This document shows positions 40,115 through 49,154 of a stretch of DNA of 64,000 nucleotides, one piece after another (position 1 is the first letter of the stretch; the number at the start of each line of letters is the position of its first letter). Source of the DNA: Variovorax boronicumulans (lineage in GTDB: Bacteria > Pseudomonadota > Gammaproteobacteria > Burkholderiales > Burkholderiaceae_C); contig NZ_JAUSSG010000001.1 of the NCBI RefSeq assembly GCF_030812215.1, positions 1,178,001-1,242,000 on the forward strand, read 5' to 3'. The notes under the pieces are model-generated. The model searched no databases. It was given only the letters and a program-made list of their open reading frames with translations, and was not told the origin of the DNA. The position numbers and the translations under genes are program-made.

Positions 40115-41898
40115 ACAACGCTCCCCAGGTATGCAGCCTGCACGCGCTCGTCGGCGCGCACCGCCGACGGCACGCCCTCCACCAGCTTGGAGCCGAAATT
40201 CATCACCACCAGACGGTCCACCAGTTTCATCACGAAGTCCATGTCGTGTTCGACGATCAGGATGGTCACGCCCTCTTCGCGGAGCTTGCGCAACAGGTCG
40301 CCGAGCGCCATCTTTTCCTTGCGGCGCAAACCGGCCGCGGGCTCGTCGAGCACCAGCAGCACCGGGTCCGCGGTCAGCGCGCGCGCGATCTCCAGGATGC
40401 GCTGCGTGCCCAGCGGCAGGCTGCCCGCGAGCTCATGCGCGCGGTCGCCGAGACCGATGCGGTCGAGCTGGCGCTGCGCCTCCTGCAGGATCTGCATCTC
40501 CTCTTTGCGATCGAGCCTGAGGCCCGCCTTCAGGATGCCCGAGCGCGTGCGCGAATGCGCGCCGAGCGCCACGTTGTCGAGCAGGCTCATGTGCGGCCTG
40601 AGCTTCACATGCTGGAAGGTGCGTGCAAGGCCCAGCCGCGCCACCTGCCGCTGCGGCATGCCGGCGATGTCGTGGTCGAGAAAGCGCACCTGCCCCGAGG
40701 TCATCGGCAGCGTGCAGGTCAGCAGGTTGAACATGGTCGACTTGCCCGCGCCGTTCGGCCCGATCAGCCCGACGATCTCGCCGGCCTTCACGTCGAAGCT
40801 CACGTCGTTCACCGCCACCAGCCCGCCGAAGCGCTTGACCGCGCCGTTCACCGACAGCACCTGCGTGCCGCGCGCCGGCAGCTGGCGATGCGGCAGCGGA
40901 TCGACCGGAGGCGCCTCGTGGCGCGACGCGCCCTGCGCAGCGCCGCGCCTGCGCGTCCAGCGCCGCAGCAACCCCATCAACCCGCCGCGCGCAAAGTGCA
41001 GCAACAGGATGAAGAGCGCGGCAAAGGCCACGGCCTCCAGTTGCCCTGCGCGCTGCGTGAGCATCGGCAGCACGTCCTGCAAGCCGTTCTTCAATACCAG
41101 CACCAGCGCAGCCCCCACCAGCGCACCCGCCAGTTGCCCGAGTCCGCCGGCCACGGCCATCAGCAGGTACTCGATGCTCGCGCGCACGTCGAAGGGCGAC
41201 GGGCTCACGAAGCGGTTCATGTGCGCATAGAGCCAACCCGCCAGCCCCGCGAAGAGCGCCGCCGTGACGAAGAGCGTGAGCCGCACGCGGTACGCATCCG
41301 CGCCCACGCTCGCCAGCAGCGTCGCACCGCCGCGCAGCCCGCGGATCGCGCGGCCCGGCCGCGACTGCAGCAGGTTGTGGCTGAAGAGGCAGGCCAGCCC
41401 GACCACCACCCAGATCAGGTAATACATCGCGCGCGGATCGGCCAGCGACCAGCCCGCGACCTGCAACGCCGGAATGTTCGACAGCCCCGTGTGGCGGCCG
41501 AGCGCATCGACGTTGCCGAACAGCATCGCAATCGACAACCCCCACGCGATCGTGCTGAGCGGCAGGAAGTGTCCGCCGAGCCGCAGCGTGAGCATGCCGA
41601 TGGCGAGCGCCGAGAGGCCCGTGAGCAGCAGCGCGAACAAGAGGCCGATCCAGGGCGACATGCCTTGCGCCGTCGTGAGCCACGCGGTCGCGTAGGCCGC
41701 GATGCCCACGAAGGCCGCTTGCCCGAACGAAGTCGCGCCACCCACGCCCGTGAGCAGCACCAGCCCGAGCGCCACCAGCGCGCCGATGCCGATGTCGTTC
41801 AGCAGCGAAACCGTGAAGCTGCCCGCCACCGCCGGCACCAAGGCCAGCACGACGACCACCGCGGCGATCCACGTCATGCGCTTGCGGTTCGCACTCAT
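40111..41898 (-). CDS. LivM-LivG fusion: permease and ATPase in one protein
   Basis: 595 residues. Residues about 10-300 are a LivM-type permease with 8-9 helices (the conserved [18 protein letters not shown] near 60 and [19 protein letters not shown]). After a Pro/Arg-rich linker (about 310-340) a LivG ATPase follows, with [15 protein letters not shown] as Walker [16 protein letters not shown] as the LivG-type signature and [10 protein letters not shown] as Walker B. The fusion keeps one permease and one ATPase in fixed stoichiometry. Both neighbours overlap it by four bases, so translation is coupled along the operon. Confidence 0.9.
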   Translation of the reverse strand: MSANRKRMTWIAAVVVVLALVPAVAGSFTVSLLNDIGIGALVALGLVLLTGVGGATSFGQAAFVGIAAYATAWLTTAQGMSPWIGLLFALLLTGLSALAIGMLTLRLGGHFLPLSTIAWGLSIAMLFGNVDALGRHTGLSNIPALQVAGWSLADPRAMYYLIWVVVGLACLFSHNLLQSRPGRAIRGLRGGATLLASVGADAYRVRLTLFVTAALFAGLAGWLYAHMNRFVSPSPFDVRASIEYLLMAVAGGLGQLAGALVGAALVLVLKNGLQDVLPMLTQRAGQLEAVAFAALFILLLHFARGGLMGLLRRWTRRRGAAQGASRHEAPPVDPLPHRQLPARGTQVLSVNGAVKRFGGLVAVNDVSFDVKAGEIVGLIGPNGAGKSTMFNLLTCTLPMTSGQVRFLDHDIAGMPQRQVARLGLARTFQHVKLRPHMSLLDNVALGAHSRTRSGILKAGLRLDRKEEMQILQEAQRQLDRIGLGDRAHELAGSLPLGTQRILEIARALTADPVLLVLDEPAAGLRRKEKMALGDLLRKLREEGVTILIVEHDMDFVMKLVDRLVVMNFGSKLVEGVPSAVRADERVQAAYLGSVV

Positions 41899-42950
41899 TG
41901 GTCCACCTCGTCTTCTTCCTCTTCGGAATGCGCGGCCATGAAGGACCGCAGCATGAGCACCGGTATGAGCAGGCTGAACACGATCACGTCTTTCAACGCG
42001 CCGCTCCAGAACGAGGCAAAGCTCTCCACCACGCCGACCGCAAGCGCGCCCACGGCCGTCATCGGGTAGCTCACGAGCCCGCCGATGATCGCGGCCACGA
42101 AGGCCTTCAGGCCGATGATGAAACCCGAGTCGTAGTACATGGTCGTCACCGGTGCGATCAGCACGCCGATGAGCCCCGCCAGCAGCGAGGCGCAGCCGTA
42201 GGCCAGCAGCGCGGTGCGCACGGGCCGGATGCCGACCAGCCGCGCGCCCACCCGGTTCACCGCGGTCGCACGCAGCGCCTTGCCTGCTACCGTGCGCTCG
42301 AACACCAGGAAGAACAGGCCGCTCAGCACGATGGCCGCGCCCACCATCAACACCACCTGGCCGCTGACCGTGAACCCGTCGCCGAGCGTGAACACGGCGC
42401 TGGTGAGCGGCGTGGTGCGCGAACCCTCAGGGCCGAAGAACAGCAAGCCCAGGCCGGAGAGCAGGAAGTGCAGCGCCAGCGACACGATGAGCAGCACCAG
42501 CACCGAGGCATCGGCAATCGGCTGGAACACCACCCGCGCCAGCAGCGGCGCGATGGGCACCACCAGCAGCACCGCGACGGCGATGTGCACCGCCACCGGC
42601 ACGCCGGGCCGCGCCGCGAGCCATGCGAGCACGCACGGAATCGCGGGCAGCACGCCCCACATCAGCACCGCCTTCGGAATGCGCGCGCCCTCGCCGCGCC
42701 GCAACAGGCTGCCGATTTCCGTCGCCAACGCCAGCGCGGCGAGCACCGCGACCATGCCTATGGTGGCCGGCACGCGGCCGGTCTCGAAGGCCGCGAGCGA
42801 CAGCGCCGCGAAGGCCGCGATGTCGCCGAAGGGTACGAACACCACCCGCGTCACGGAAAAGATCAATACCAGCCCGAGCCCGGCCAGCAGATAGACGGCA
42901 CCGTTGGCAAGGCCGTCGGTGATGAGAATCAGCGCGACGTCCCACGTCAT
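41895..42950 (-). CDS. livH: Branched-chain-type ABC transporter permease, LivH-like
   Basis: 351 residues, longer than E. coli LivH (308), with 8-10 helices. It starts with the conserved ILITDGLANGAVYLLAGLGL, and the loop with TVAGKALRATAVNRVGARLVG (split: TVAGKALRATAVN and GARLVG) is the EAA-like contact region to the ATPase. The C-terminus is acidic (EEEEDEVDQ). It overlaps the LivMG gene by four bases. Together with LivMG and LivF it completes a full membrane translocator. Three SBP genes in the cluster can feed it. Confidence 0.88.
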   Translation of the reverse strand: MTWDVALILITDGLANGAVYLLAGLGLVLIFSVTRVVFVPFGDIAAFAALSLAAFETGRVPATIGMVAVLAALALATEIGSLLRRGEGARIPKAVLMWGVLPAIPCVLAWLAARPGVPVAVHIAVAVLLVVPIAPLLARVVFQPIADASVLVLLIVSLALHFLLSGLGLLFFGPEGSRTTPLTSAVFTLGDGFTVSGQVVLMVGAAIVLSGLFFLVFERTVAGKALRATAVNRVGARLVGIRPVRTALLAYGCASLLAGLIGVLIAPVTTMYYDSGFIIGLKAFVAAIIGGLVSYPMTAVGALAVGVVESFASFWSGALKDVIVFSLLIPVLMLRSFMAAHSEEEEDEVDQ

Positions 42951-43011
42951 AGGAAAACCTCAGGCGTAGCTTTCATCTTTTTTCTTGTCTTCTTCGGGAA
43001 CGGGGCGTCGA

Positions 43012-44175
43012 TCAAGGTGCAAGCTTCCATTGGCCGTTGTCCAGCTTGACGATCACGCGGGCGCGCTCGTCCACGCCGTAGAGACTGCCGGGCTTGAAGC
43101 TGTAGACACCGTGCGTGCCCACCACTTCCTTGGTGCTGAAGATCGCGTCGCGCAGCGCGAGGCGGAACTCGGCGGTTCCCGGCTCGGCTTTCTTCATGGC
43201 GCGCGAAGCGGCATCGGCGAACACCAGCCAGCCGTCGAAGGAATAGGCCGAGAAGGCGTCGCTGGTCGGCGCGTTGTTGACCTTCTGGAACACGGCGCGG
43301 AAGTCGGTCGCGATCTTCTTGGTCGGGTAGTTGTCGGGCAGTTGCTCGGCAACGATCACCGGGCCGGTGGGCATCAGCGCGTTTTGCCCCGCCGCGCCGA
43401 CCACACGCACGAAATCGGGGTTGATGAGCCCGTGCTGCCCGTACACGCCGCCCTTGTAGCCGCGCTCCTGCAGCGCGAGGAACGGCAGCGCACCCGGCGT
43501 GCCGGCGCCGCCGGTCATCACCGCGTCTGGGCGCAGCGCCACGATCTTGAGCACCTGGCCCGTTACAGACGCATCGGCGCGCGCATAGCGCTCGTTGCTC
43601 ACCACCTTGATGCCGGCGCCGGGCGCGGCCTTCATGAGCGCGTCGTACACCAGGTCGCCCCAGGCGTCGGTGAAGCCGATGTAGCCCACGGTCTTGACGT
43701 TGTTGCGCTTCATGCGCTCGACCACCGCATCGATCATCAGCTGGGTGGGCTGCGCCACCGTCATGACCCACGGGTTTTCGTTCGGATCGAGCAGGATGGG
43801 CGTGAGGCCGATCATCGGCGTCTTCGCATCGCGGCCGACCTGCGCCATCGCGATGGCAGCTGGCACGCCCGACGTGCCCATGAGCACATCGACCTTTTCC
43901 TCTTCGACGAGCTTGCGCGCATTGCGCCCGGCCGTGGTCGGATCGGAGCCGTCGTCCAGCACGATGAGCTGTACCTTGCGGCCGTTGATCTCGGGCCTGT
44001 AGGCGAGCGCCGCCTGCATGCCCTTCGCGTAGGGCACGCCCAGCGAAGAGTTCGGCCCCGAGAGCGACACGCTCAGGCCGACCTTCAGGTCGGCCGCCAG
44101 CGCGCTCGCAACACCACAGGCGGTCAGCGCCGCGGCGATGGCACCGCGCGTCAGGGTCAGCATCAGGCTCTTCAT
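43012..44175 (-). CDS. Periplasmic substrate-binding protein, Liv/AmiC type (copy 1)
   Basis: 387 residues with a signal peptide ending ASALAAD. The mature protein is of the Peripla_BP_6 family: LSLSGPNSSLG-type start, GRKVQLIVLDDGSDPTTAGR, GTSGVPAAIAMAQVGR, and TVGYIGFTDAWGDLVYDAL. It is one of three close paralogues in the cluster (others at 46021 and 47201). It precedes the livH gene by 61 bases. Aromatic-acid ligands are typical of such proteins encoded with ring-cleavage genes. The three copies differ most in the ligand-side loops of the second lobe. Confidence 0.89.
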   Translation of the reverse strand: MKSLMLTLTRGAIAAALTACGVASALAADLKVGLSVSLSGPNSSLGVPYAKGMQAALAYRPEINGRKVQLIVLDDGSDPTTAGRNARKLVEEEKVDVLMGTSGVPAAIAMAQVGRDAKTPMIGLTPILLDPNENPWVMTVAQPTQLMIDAVVERMKRNNVKTVGYIGFTDAWGDLVYDALMKAAPGAGIKVVSNERYARADASVTGQVLKIVALRPDAVMTGGAGTPGALPFLALQERGYKGGVYGQHGLINPDFVRVVGAAGQNALMPTGPVIVAEQLPDNYPTKKIATDFRAVFQKVNNAPTSDAFSAYSFDGWLVFADAASRAMKKAEPGTAEFRLALRDAIFSTKEVVGTHGVYSFKPGSLYGVDERARVIVKLDNGQWKLAP

Positions 44176-44215
44176 GTCGTAGCTCCGGTGAGGATGGTTG
44201 GAATGAACAGGTAAC

Positions 44216-44680
44216 TCAGATGAACAACTGGATCGCCGGCAATGCGCGTGCGGCGTTGAGCAGGTCGATGCGCTTCTGGCGGATGGCCCAGCCCGAAGGC
44301 GTGCGCACGAGGTGGTGGCGGGCCGTGCCGCTCAGCAGGATCTGGGACTCGCCGCGCGCCTCGACGTAGAGGAACGGCGTGCGCAGATGCACCTCGTCCC
44401 CGGTCTCGCTCTCGATGCGCGAGGGCTGCAGCACATGCTGGCTGTGGCTCGCGGGGTGCTGCGAATGGGCGCGCGGATTCTTCAGGCGATCGACGCGCAA
44501 CTGCAGCAACAGGCGGTCCTCGAAAGCCAGCGAGTTGTGCGAGAACGGATCGGCCTGCGCGGCGCCGAGCAGCGGCACCCAGTAGTGGCCGTCCTCGGCG
44601 AAGAGGGCGAGCCAGTCGTCGAAGCGCCGCTCGTCGAGCAGGGCAGCCTCATGAGCAATGAAATCGCGCGGATCGTTCAT
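44216..44680 (-). CDS. Rieske dioxygenase beta subunit, second pair
   Basis: 154 residues of the ring-hydroxylating dioxygenase small-subunit family (SnoaL-like cone fold). The motif ALFAEDGHYWVPLL (about 24-37) and the C-terminal IRQKRIDLLNAARALPAIQLFI (two pieces: IRQKRIDLLN and LPAIQLFI) match the other beta subunit at 54033, which also ends in PAVQLFI. It forms an alpha3beta3 complex with the alpha subunit whose gene overlaps it by four bases. The start at MNDPRDF is set by that overlap. It is probably structural rather than catalytic. Confidence 0.88.
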   Translation of the reverse strand: MNDPRDFIAHEAALLDERRFDDWLALFAEDGHYWVPLLGAAQADPFSHNSLAFEDRLLLQLRVDRLKNPRAHSQHPASHSQHVLQPSRIESETGDEVHLRTPFLYVEARGESQILLSGTARHHLVRTPSGWAIRQKRIDLLNAARALPAIQLFI

Positions 44681-45996
44681 GCCGCGACCTCCGTGGCCAT
44701 CGCCTTCGCCCACGCACGGAACTGGTTGCGCATGAGCAGCTCGTTCGTGCCGTTGGTGGTGACGGTCGATTGCGCGAGCTCGGCCGCGTCGTAGTTGCGG
44801 TGCAGGCTCACCCATTCGTTGCCGCCGGCGCGCAGGCCCTGCTGGATGCTCTCGAACAGGTGCACGTCGTCGTGCGCGACCACCGACATCGGCGAAAACA
44901 CGAGCCGGTTGTAACTCATCGCGCGCTCGAAGAGCAGCGCGGGCGCACCGGCCGCGCGAAAGCTCCAGGCCTCGATCAGCGTGCGGTCGGCAGCGAGCGG
45001 GCGGATCACGCGGATCGCCTGCGGCGAGCCCTTCACCGACAGGCTCGGATAGAAGACCGAGTTCTGCGGCGAGCGCTGCAGGATGTCGGCCGCGCGCTCG
45101 ACCCCGTGCGCGGCCTGCATTGCGGCCTCGTACTCGGGAAGCTGCGCATAGTTGGAGTGGATGCTGAAGTTCACGCCCAGCACGCTGTGTCCGTTGGCGA
45201 ACACGCGCCCGCCCATCCTGTCGAAGAACTCGTAGCCGGAGCCGAAGGGCAGGATCTGCTCCATCGCCATCGGCTTGGGATCAGAAGGCCCATGGCCTTC
45301 CCACAGCGCCTCGGCCGCCTTGGTGGCCGACTCGTGCGTCGACATCGGATGCACCGTGTCGTTGATGTTCTCCAGGTACATCTTCCAGTTGCAATGGACG
45401 ATGTTGCGCAGCACGCCACCGCCCACGGTGAGCTTGCCCTCGGGCGAACGGTCGACCATGTTGTCGATGGCGCCGAGCACTTCGCCGAAGTAGTCCTCGA
45501 ACGTGGGGCCGATGTCGGAGAGCCGCACGAACACGAAGTCGCGGTAGACCTTCACGTGCTTGACCACCGACAGCCCCTGCCCCGATTCGCAGGCCTTGAG
45601 CTGCGTGCCGTCGTAGCCCGCCTTCAACGGCAGGCCGAGCGGCGCGCCGTCGAGCTTGTAGGTCCACGCGTGGTACGGGCAGCGGAAGAAGCGGCCGGTG
45701 TTGCCGCTCTCGTCCGTCACCAGCTGCGTGCCCTTGTGGGCGCAGCGGTTGTACATGACGTGCACCGCGCCATCGGGCTGCCGCACCATCAGGAGCGGCC
45801 GGCCCGCGACCTCCTGCGTCACGAAGTCGCCCGCCTCCGGCACCTGGCTCGCATGGCCGAGGAAGACCCAGGTGTTCGCGAACAGGCGCTCCTGCTCGAG
45901 CGCGAAGATCTCTTCGCTCAGGTACAGGTCGCGGTGCACGCGGTCGTCCTGCACCAGGGCGGCGATGCGGTCGGGATGATGGCGGTAGCTGGTCAT
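44677..45996 (-). CDS. Rieske dioxygenase alpha subunit, second pair (iadD paralogue)
   Basis: 439 residues. The Rieske [2Fe-2S] ligands are Cys85/His87 (NRCAHKG) and Cys106/His109 (FRCPYHAW). The mononuclear iron site is ENINDTVHPMSTH with Asp213 (bridge), His216 and His221. It aligns almost without gaps to the alpha subunit at 54533, beginning with the same MTSYR, so the two arose by duplication. The enzyme adds O2 to an aromatic substrate with electrons from a ferredoxin reductase, probably the shared one at 55866. The substrate could be a related auxin or a later intermediate. Confidence 0.9.
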   Translation of the reverse strand: MTSYRHHPDRIAALVQDDRVHRDLYLSEEIFALEQERLFANTWVFLGHASQVPEAGDFVTQEVAGRPLLMVRQPDGAVHVMYNRCAHKGTQLVTDESGNTGRFFRCPYHAWTYKLDGAPLGLPLKAGYDGTQLKACESGQGLSVVKHVKVYRDFVFVRLSDIGPTFEDYFGEVLGAIDNMVDRSPEGKLTVGGGVLRNIVHCNWKMYLENINDTVHPMSTHESATKAAEALWEGHGPSDPKPMAMEQILPFGSGYEFFDRMGGRVFANGHSVLGVNFSIHSNYAQLPEYEAAMQAAHGVERAADILQRSPQNSVFYPSLSVKGSPQAIRVIRPLAADRTLIEAWSFRAAGAPALLFERAMSYNRLVFSPMSVVAHDDVHLFESIQQGLRAGGNEWVSLHRNYDAAELAQSTVTTNGTNELLMRNQFRAWAKAMATEVAA

Positions 45997-46020
45997 CGGC
46001 GGGCGCTCAGGCTGCTTCTT

Positions 46021-47166
46021 TCAGGGGACCAGCTTCCACTGGCCCTTGTTCATCTGCACGATCACCACGCCGCGCTGGTCGGAGCCGTAGCGGTCGTCGG
46101 GCTTGAAGGTGTAGATGCCGTGCGTGCCCACCAGCTCGCGGGTAGCCACGATGGCATCGCGCAGAGCCGTGCGGTACTGCGGCGTGCCCGGCTCGCCCTT
46201 GGTGCGCGAGGCGGCGTCGGCCAGCAGCAGGTAGGCGTCGTAGGTGTACGAGGAGAACGCGTCCGTCGGCACCGCGCCGTTCACCTTCTGGTAGGCCGCG
46301 CGAAAGCCCATCGACACCTTCTTGATGGGGTTGCTGTCGGGCAACTGGTCCGCCACCAGCACCGGGCCGCTGGGCACCTGCAGGCCTTCGATGGAGGCGC
46401 CGCCCACGCGCACGAAGTCGGCGTTGATGAGGCCGTGCGTGCCGTAGATCTTGCCCTTGTAGCCGCGCTCGGCGAGCGCGATGTAGGGCAGCGCGCCGGG
46501 CGTGCCGGAGTTGCCCGCGAACACGGCGTCGGGCCGTGCCGCGACGATCTTCAGGATCTGCCCGGCCACCGACGAATCGCTGCGCGCATAGCGCTCGTTC
46601 GCCACCACCTTGATGCCGGCCGTGGCTGCGCTTTTCACCAGCGAGTCATAGGCCAGGTCGCCCAGCGCATCGGAGAAGCCGATGAAGGCCACCGTCTTCA
46701 CACCCGACTTCTGCATGCGCTCGACCACGCCCGCGACCATGAGCGGGAACGGCTGCGACACCGTCACGGTCCACGCGCCTTCGGGGCCGGCGATGGTCAC
46801 CGGCGTGGGCGAGATCAGCGGCGTGTTCAGTTCGCGTGCCACCGAGGCGATAGCCATCGCGCCCGGCACGCCCGAGGTACCGATCAGCACATCGACCTTG
46901 TCCTCCGTCACCAGCTTGCGCGCGTTGCGGCCGGCGGTGGTGGGGTCGGAGGCGTCGTCCAGCACGATCAGCTGGACCTTGCGGCCGCCGATCTCGGGAT
47001 GCTCGGCGATGGCGGCGCGTATGCCCTTTTCGTAAGGCACGCCGAGTGCGGCGACTGGGCCCGACAGCGAGCTGATGAAGCCGATCTTGAGATCGGCGGC
47101 CATCGCCTGTGCGGCGGCCAATGCGACCGCGGTGAGGCCGAGGATTCGGGCCAGGTTCTTTTTCAT
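46021..47166 (-). CDS. Periplasmic substrate-binding protein, Liv/AmiC type (copy 2)
   Basis: 381 residues with a signal peptide ending AQAMAAD. Same domain pattern as the copies at 43012 and 47201 (FISSLSGPVAALGVPYEKG, then VLDDASDPTTAGRNA, then GFSDALGDLAYDSLVK). It differs from copy 1 by SGPVAALG at the ligand side of the first lobe. It lies 35 bases after copy 3 on the same strand and is followed by the second Rieske pair. Gene duplication with divergence of ligand range is the likely reason for three copies. Confidence 0.88.
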   Translation of the reverse strand: MKKNLARILGLTAVALAAAQAMAADLKIGFISSLSGPVAALGVPYEKGIRAAIAEHPEIGGRKVQLIVLDDASDPTTAGRNARKLVTEDKVDVLIGTSGVPGAMAIASVARELNTPLISPTPVTIAGPEGAWTVTVSQPFPLMVAGVVERMQKSGVKTVAFIGFSDALGDLAYDSLVKSAATAGIKVVANERYARSDSSVAGQILKIVAARPDAVFAGNSGTPGALPYIALAERGYKGKIYGTHGLINADFVRVGGASIEGLQVPSGPVLVADQLPDSNPIKKVSMGFRAAYQKVNGAVPTDAFSSYTYDAYLLLADAASRTKGEPGTPQYRTALRDAIVATRELVGTHGIYTFKPDDRYGSDQRGVVIVQMNKGQWKLVP

Positions 47167-47200
47167 TGAGATTGCTCCAGCGTGTGTTGTGTGCGTTGTT

Positions 47201-48370
47201 TCAGGGAACCAGCTTCCACTGGCCCTTTTCCAGCTTCACGACCACACGCGAGCGCTCGTCCGACCCGTAGCGATCGGTCGGCTTGAAGTTGTAGACGCTG
47301 TGCGTGCCCACCAGCTCCTTGGTGCTGACGATGGCGTCGCGCAGTGCAAGCCGAAACTGCGGCGTGCCCGGCTCGGCCTTGGTGGCGAGCGCGCGCTGGG
47401 CCGCATCGAGGTACAGCAGCCAGGCGTCGAAGGTGTAAGCCGAGAAGGCATCGGTCGGCGGGGCGCCGTTGGCCTTCTGGTAGGCGGCGCGGAAGTCCAT
47501 CGACACCTTGCGGATCGGGTTGTCGTTGGGCAATTGCTCCGCCACGATCACCGGGCCGGTGGGTGCGAGCATGCCTTCGACGGCCGCACCGCCCACGCGC
47601 ACGAAGTCGGGGTTGATGAGCGCGTGCATGCCGTAGATCTGGCCCTTGTAGCCGCGCTCCGACAGCGCGAGATACGGCAGCGCGCCGGGCGTGCCCGAGG
47701 TGCCGGTGATCACCGCATCGGGGCGCAGCGCCACGATCTTCAGCACCTGCCCGGTCACCGACGAATCGGCGCGCGCATAGCGCTCGTTCGACACGATCTT
47801 GATGCCCGCCGGCTCCGCGCTCTTCTGCAACGCGTCATACACCAGGTCGCCCCATGCGTCAGAAAAGCCGATGTAGCCGACCGTCTTCACGCCCGACTTC
47901 TTCATGCGCTCGACCACCGCGCTCACCATCAGCGGTGCGGGCTGAGGCAGCGTGACCATCCACGAGCCTTCTTCGCCGGGCAGGTTGGCGTTGGCGATGG
48001 AGATGAGCGGCGTCTTGGTCTCGCGCGCCACGCCGGCAATGGCCAGCGCACCGGGCGAGCCCGCGGTGCCGATGATGACGTCGACCTTGTCCTCGTCGAT
48101 CATCTTGCGGGCATTGCGGGCGGCCGTGGACGGATCCGACGCATCGTCCAGTTGCACCAGCTGGATCTTGCGACCGCCGAGGTCGGCCTTGTAGGCGAGC
48201 GCGGCCTTCATGCCCTTCTCATAGGGAATGCCGAGCGACGACACCGGCCCCGAGAGCGACGTGATGAAGCCGACCTTGAGATCGGCGGCCCACGCGCCAG
48301 CCACGGCGCTCAGGGCGCCGAGGCCCACGGCGATGCCCGCGAGGGCACGGAATCGGTTCAGGACTTTCAT
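47201..48370 (-). CDS. Periplasmic substrate-binding protein, Liv/AmiC type (copy 3)
   Basis: 389 residues, signal peptide ending AGAWAAD. FITSLSGPVSSLGIPYEKGM and TVGYIGFSDAWGDLVYDALQ make it intermediate between the other two copies. It ends KLEKGQWKLVP, as copy 2 ends KGQWKLVP and copy 1 GQWKLAP. It is encoded 52 bases after the SDR gene in the direction of transcription and is the first binding protein of the run. In the published auxin locus, binding proteins are part of the operon; transport of indole-3-acetate is inferred. Confidence 0.88.
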   Translation of the reverse strand: MKVLNRFRALAGIAVGLGALSAVAGAWAADLKVGFITSLSGPVSSLGIPYEKGMKAALAYKADLGGRKIQLVQLDDASDPSTAARNARKMIDEDKVDVIIGTAGSPGALAIAGVARETKTPLISIANANLPGEEGSWMVTLPQPAPLMVSAVVERMKKSGVKTVGYIGFSDAWGDLVYDALQKSAEPAGIKIVSNERYARADSSVTGQVLKIVALRPDAVITGTSGTPGALPYLALSERGYKGQIYGMHALINPDFVRVGGAAVEGMLAPTGPVIVAEQLPNDNPIRKVSMDFRAAYQKANGAPPTDAFSAYTFDAWLLYLDAAQRALATKAEPGTPQFRLALRDAIVSTKELVGTHSVYNFKPTDRYGSDERSRVVVKLEKGQWKLVP

Positions 48371-48422
48371 GGCGATGCTCCAGAGGTGATGTTTTTTGAA
48401 CGGAACGGAACGGGACTGAAAA

Positions 48423-49154
48423 CTAGAGGGCCAAACTGCCGACGCTGGTGCCGCCGCAGACGTAGAGCACCTGGCCGGTGACGAAGCTGTTGTCGGCGTC
48501 GGCGAAGAACCGCACGGCGCGTGCCACGTCGGTCGATTCGCCCAGGCGCTTGACGGGCACGGAGGCTGCGAGCGATCTCTCCTTCTCGCTGCCGGCTTCG
48601 ACGACGTCGTAGAACATGTCGGTGCGGATCGGACCGGGCGCGACCACGTTCACCGTGATGCCATCCGCCGCGAGTTCCAGTGCCCAGGTGCGGGCCATGC
48701 CCAGCATGCCGGCCTTGGTCGCGGAATAGCTGGTGCGGGTCGCAAGACCCAGCGCCGCGCGCGACGACAGCAGCACCACGCGGCCGAAGCGTTGCGCGCG
48801 CATGGCGGGCAACGCGCCCTGCACGAGCTGGATCGCGCAGCCCAGGTGCAGGTCGACCAGTGCGTCGAGATCGTCGAGCTTCACTTCGGGCAGCAGCGCG
48901 GCACGAATCACGCCGGCGTTGTGGACGATGGTGGTCGGCGCAAAGCGCCCGACCAGCTCGCGCACCGCCTCGCCCGTGGCGGCGCGGTCGCTCAGGTCGA
49001 CCTCGATGCTGTGCAGCTTCGGGTGATCGATCTCGGCCTTGCGGCGCGCGAGCGACACCACCTCGTAGCCTTGCGCGAGCAGGTCTTCGCAGATCGCCTT
49101 GCCGATGCCGGCGCTGCCACCGGTAACGGCCGCGACCTTGGGTGCCGTGGTCAT
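48423..49154 (-). CDS. SDR family oxidoreductase of the auxin cluster
   Basis: 243 residues, a classical and apparently active SDR: TGGSAGIGKAI for cofactor, IVHNAGVIRAA as NAG motif, LSSRAALGLATRTSYSATKAG with catalytic Ser and Tyr-x-x-x-Lys, and PGPIRTDMF. IacE, the SDR of the iac auxin pathway, is a plausible relative. Its ATG overlaps the cyclase-family stop by four bases, so both are translated together. A role in oxidising or reducing an oxindole intermediate is possible; no residue points to one substrate. Confidence 0.87.
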   Translation of the reverse strand: MTTAPKVAAVTGGSAGIGKAICEDLLAQGYEVVSLARRKAEIDHPKLHSIEVDLSDRAATGEAVRELVGRFAPTTIVHNAGVIRAALLPEVKLDDLDALVDLHLGCAIQLVQGALPAMRAQRFGRVVLLSSRAALGLATRTSYSATKAGMLGMARTWALELAADGITVNVVAPGPIRTDMFYDVVEAGSEKERSLAASVPVKRLGESTDVARAVRFFADADNSFVTGQVLYVCGGTSVGSLAL

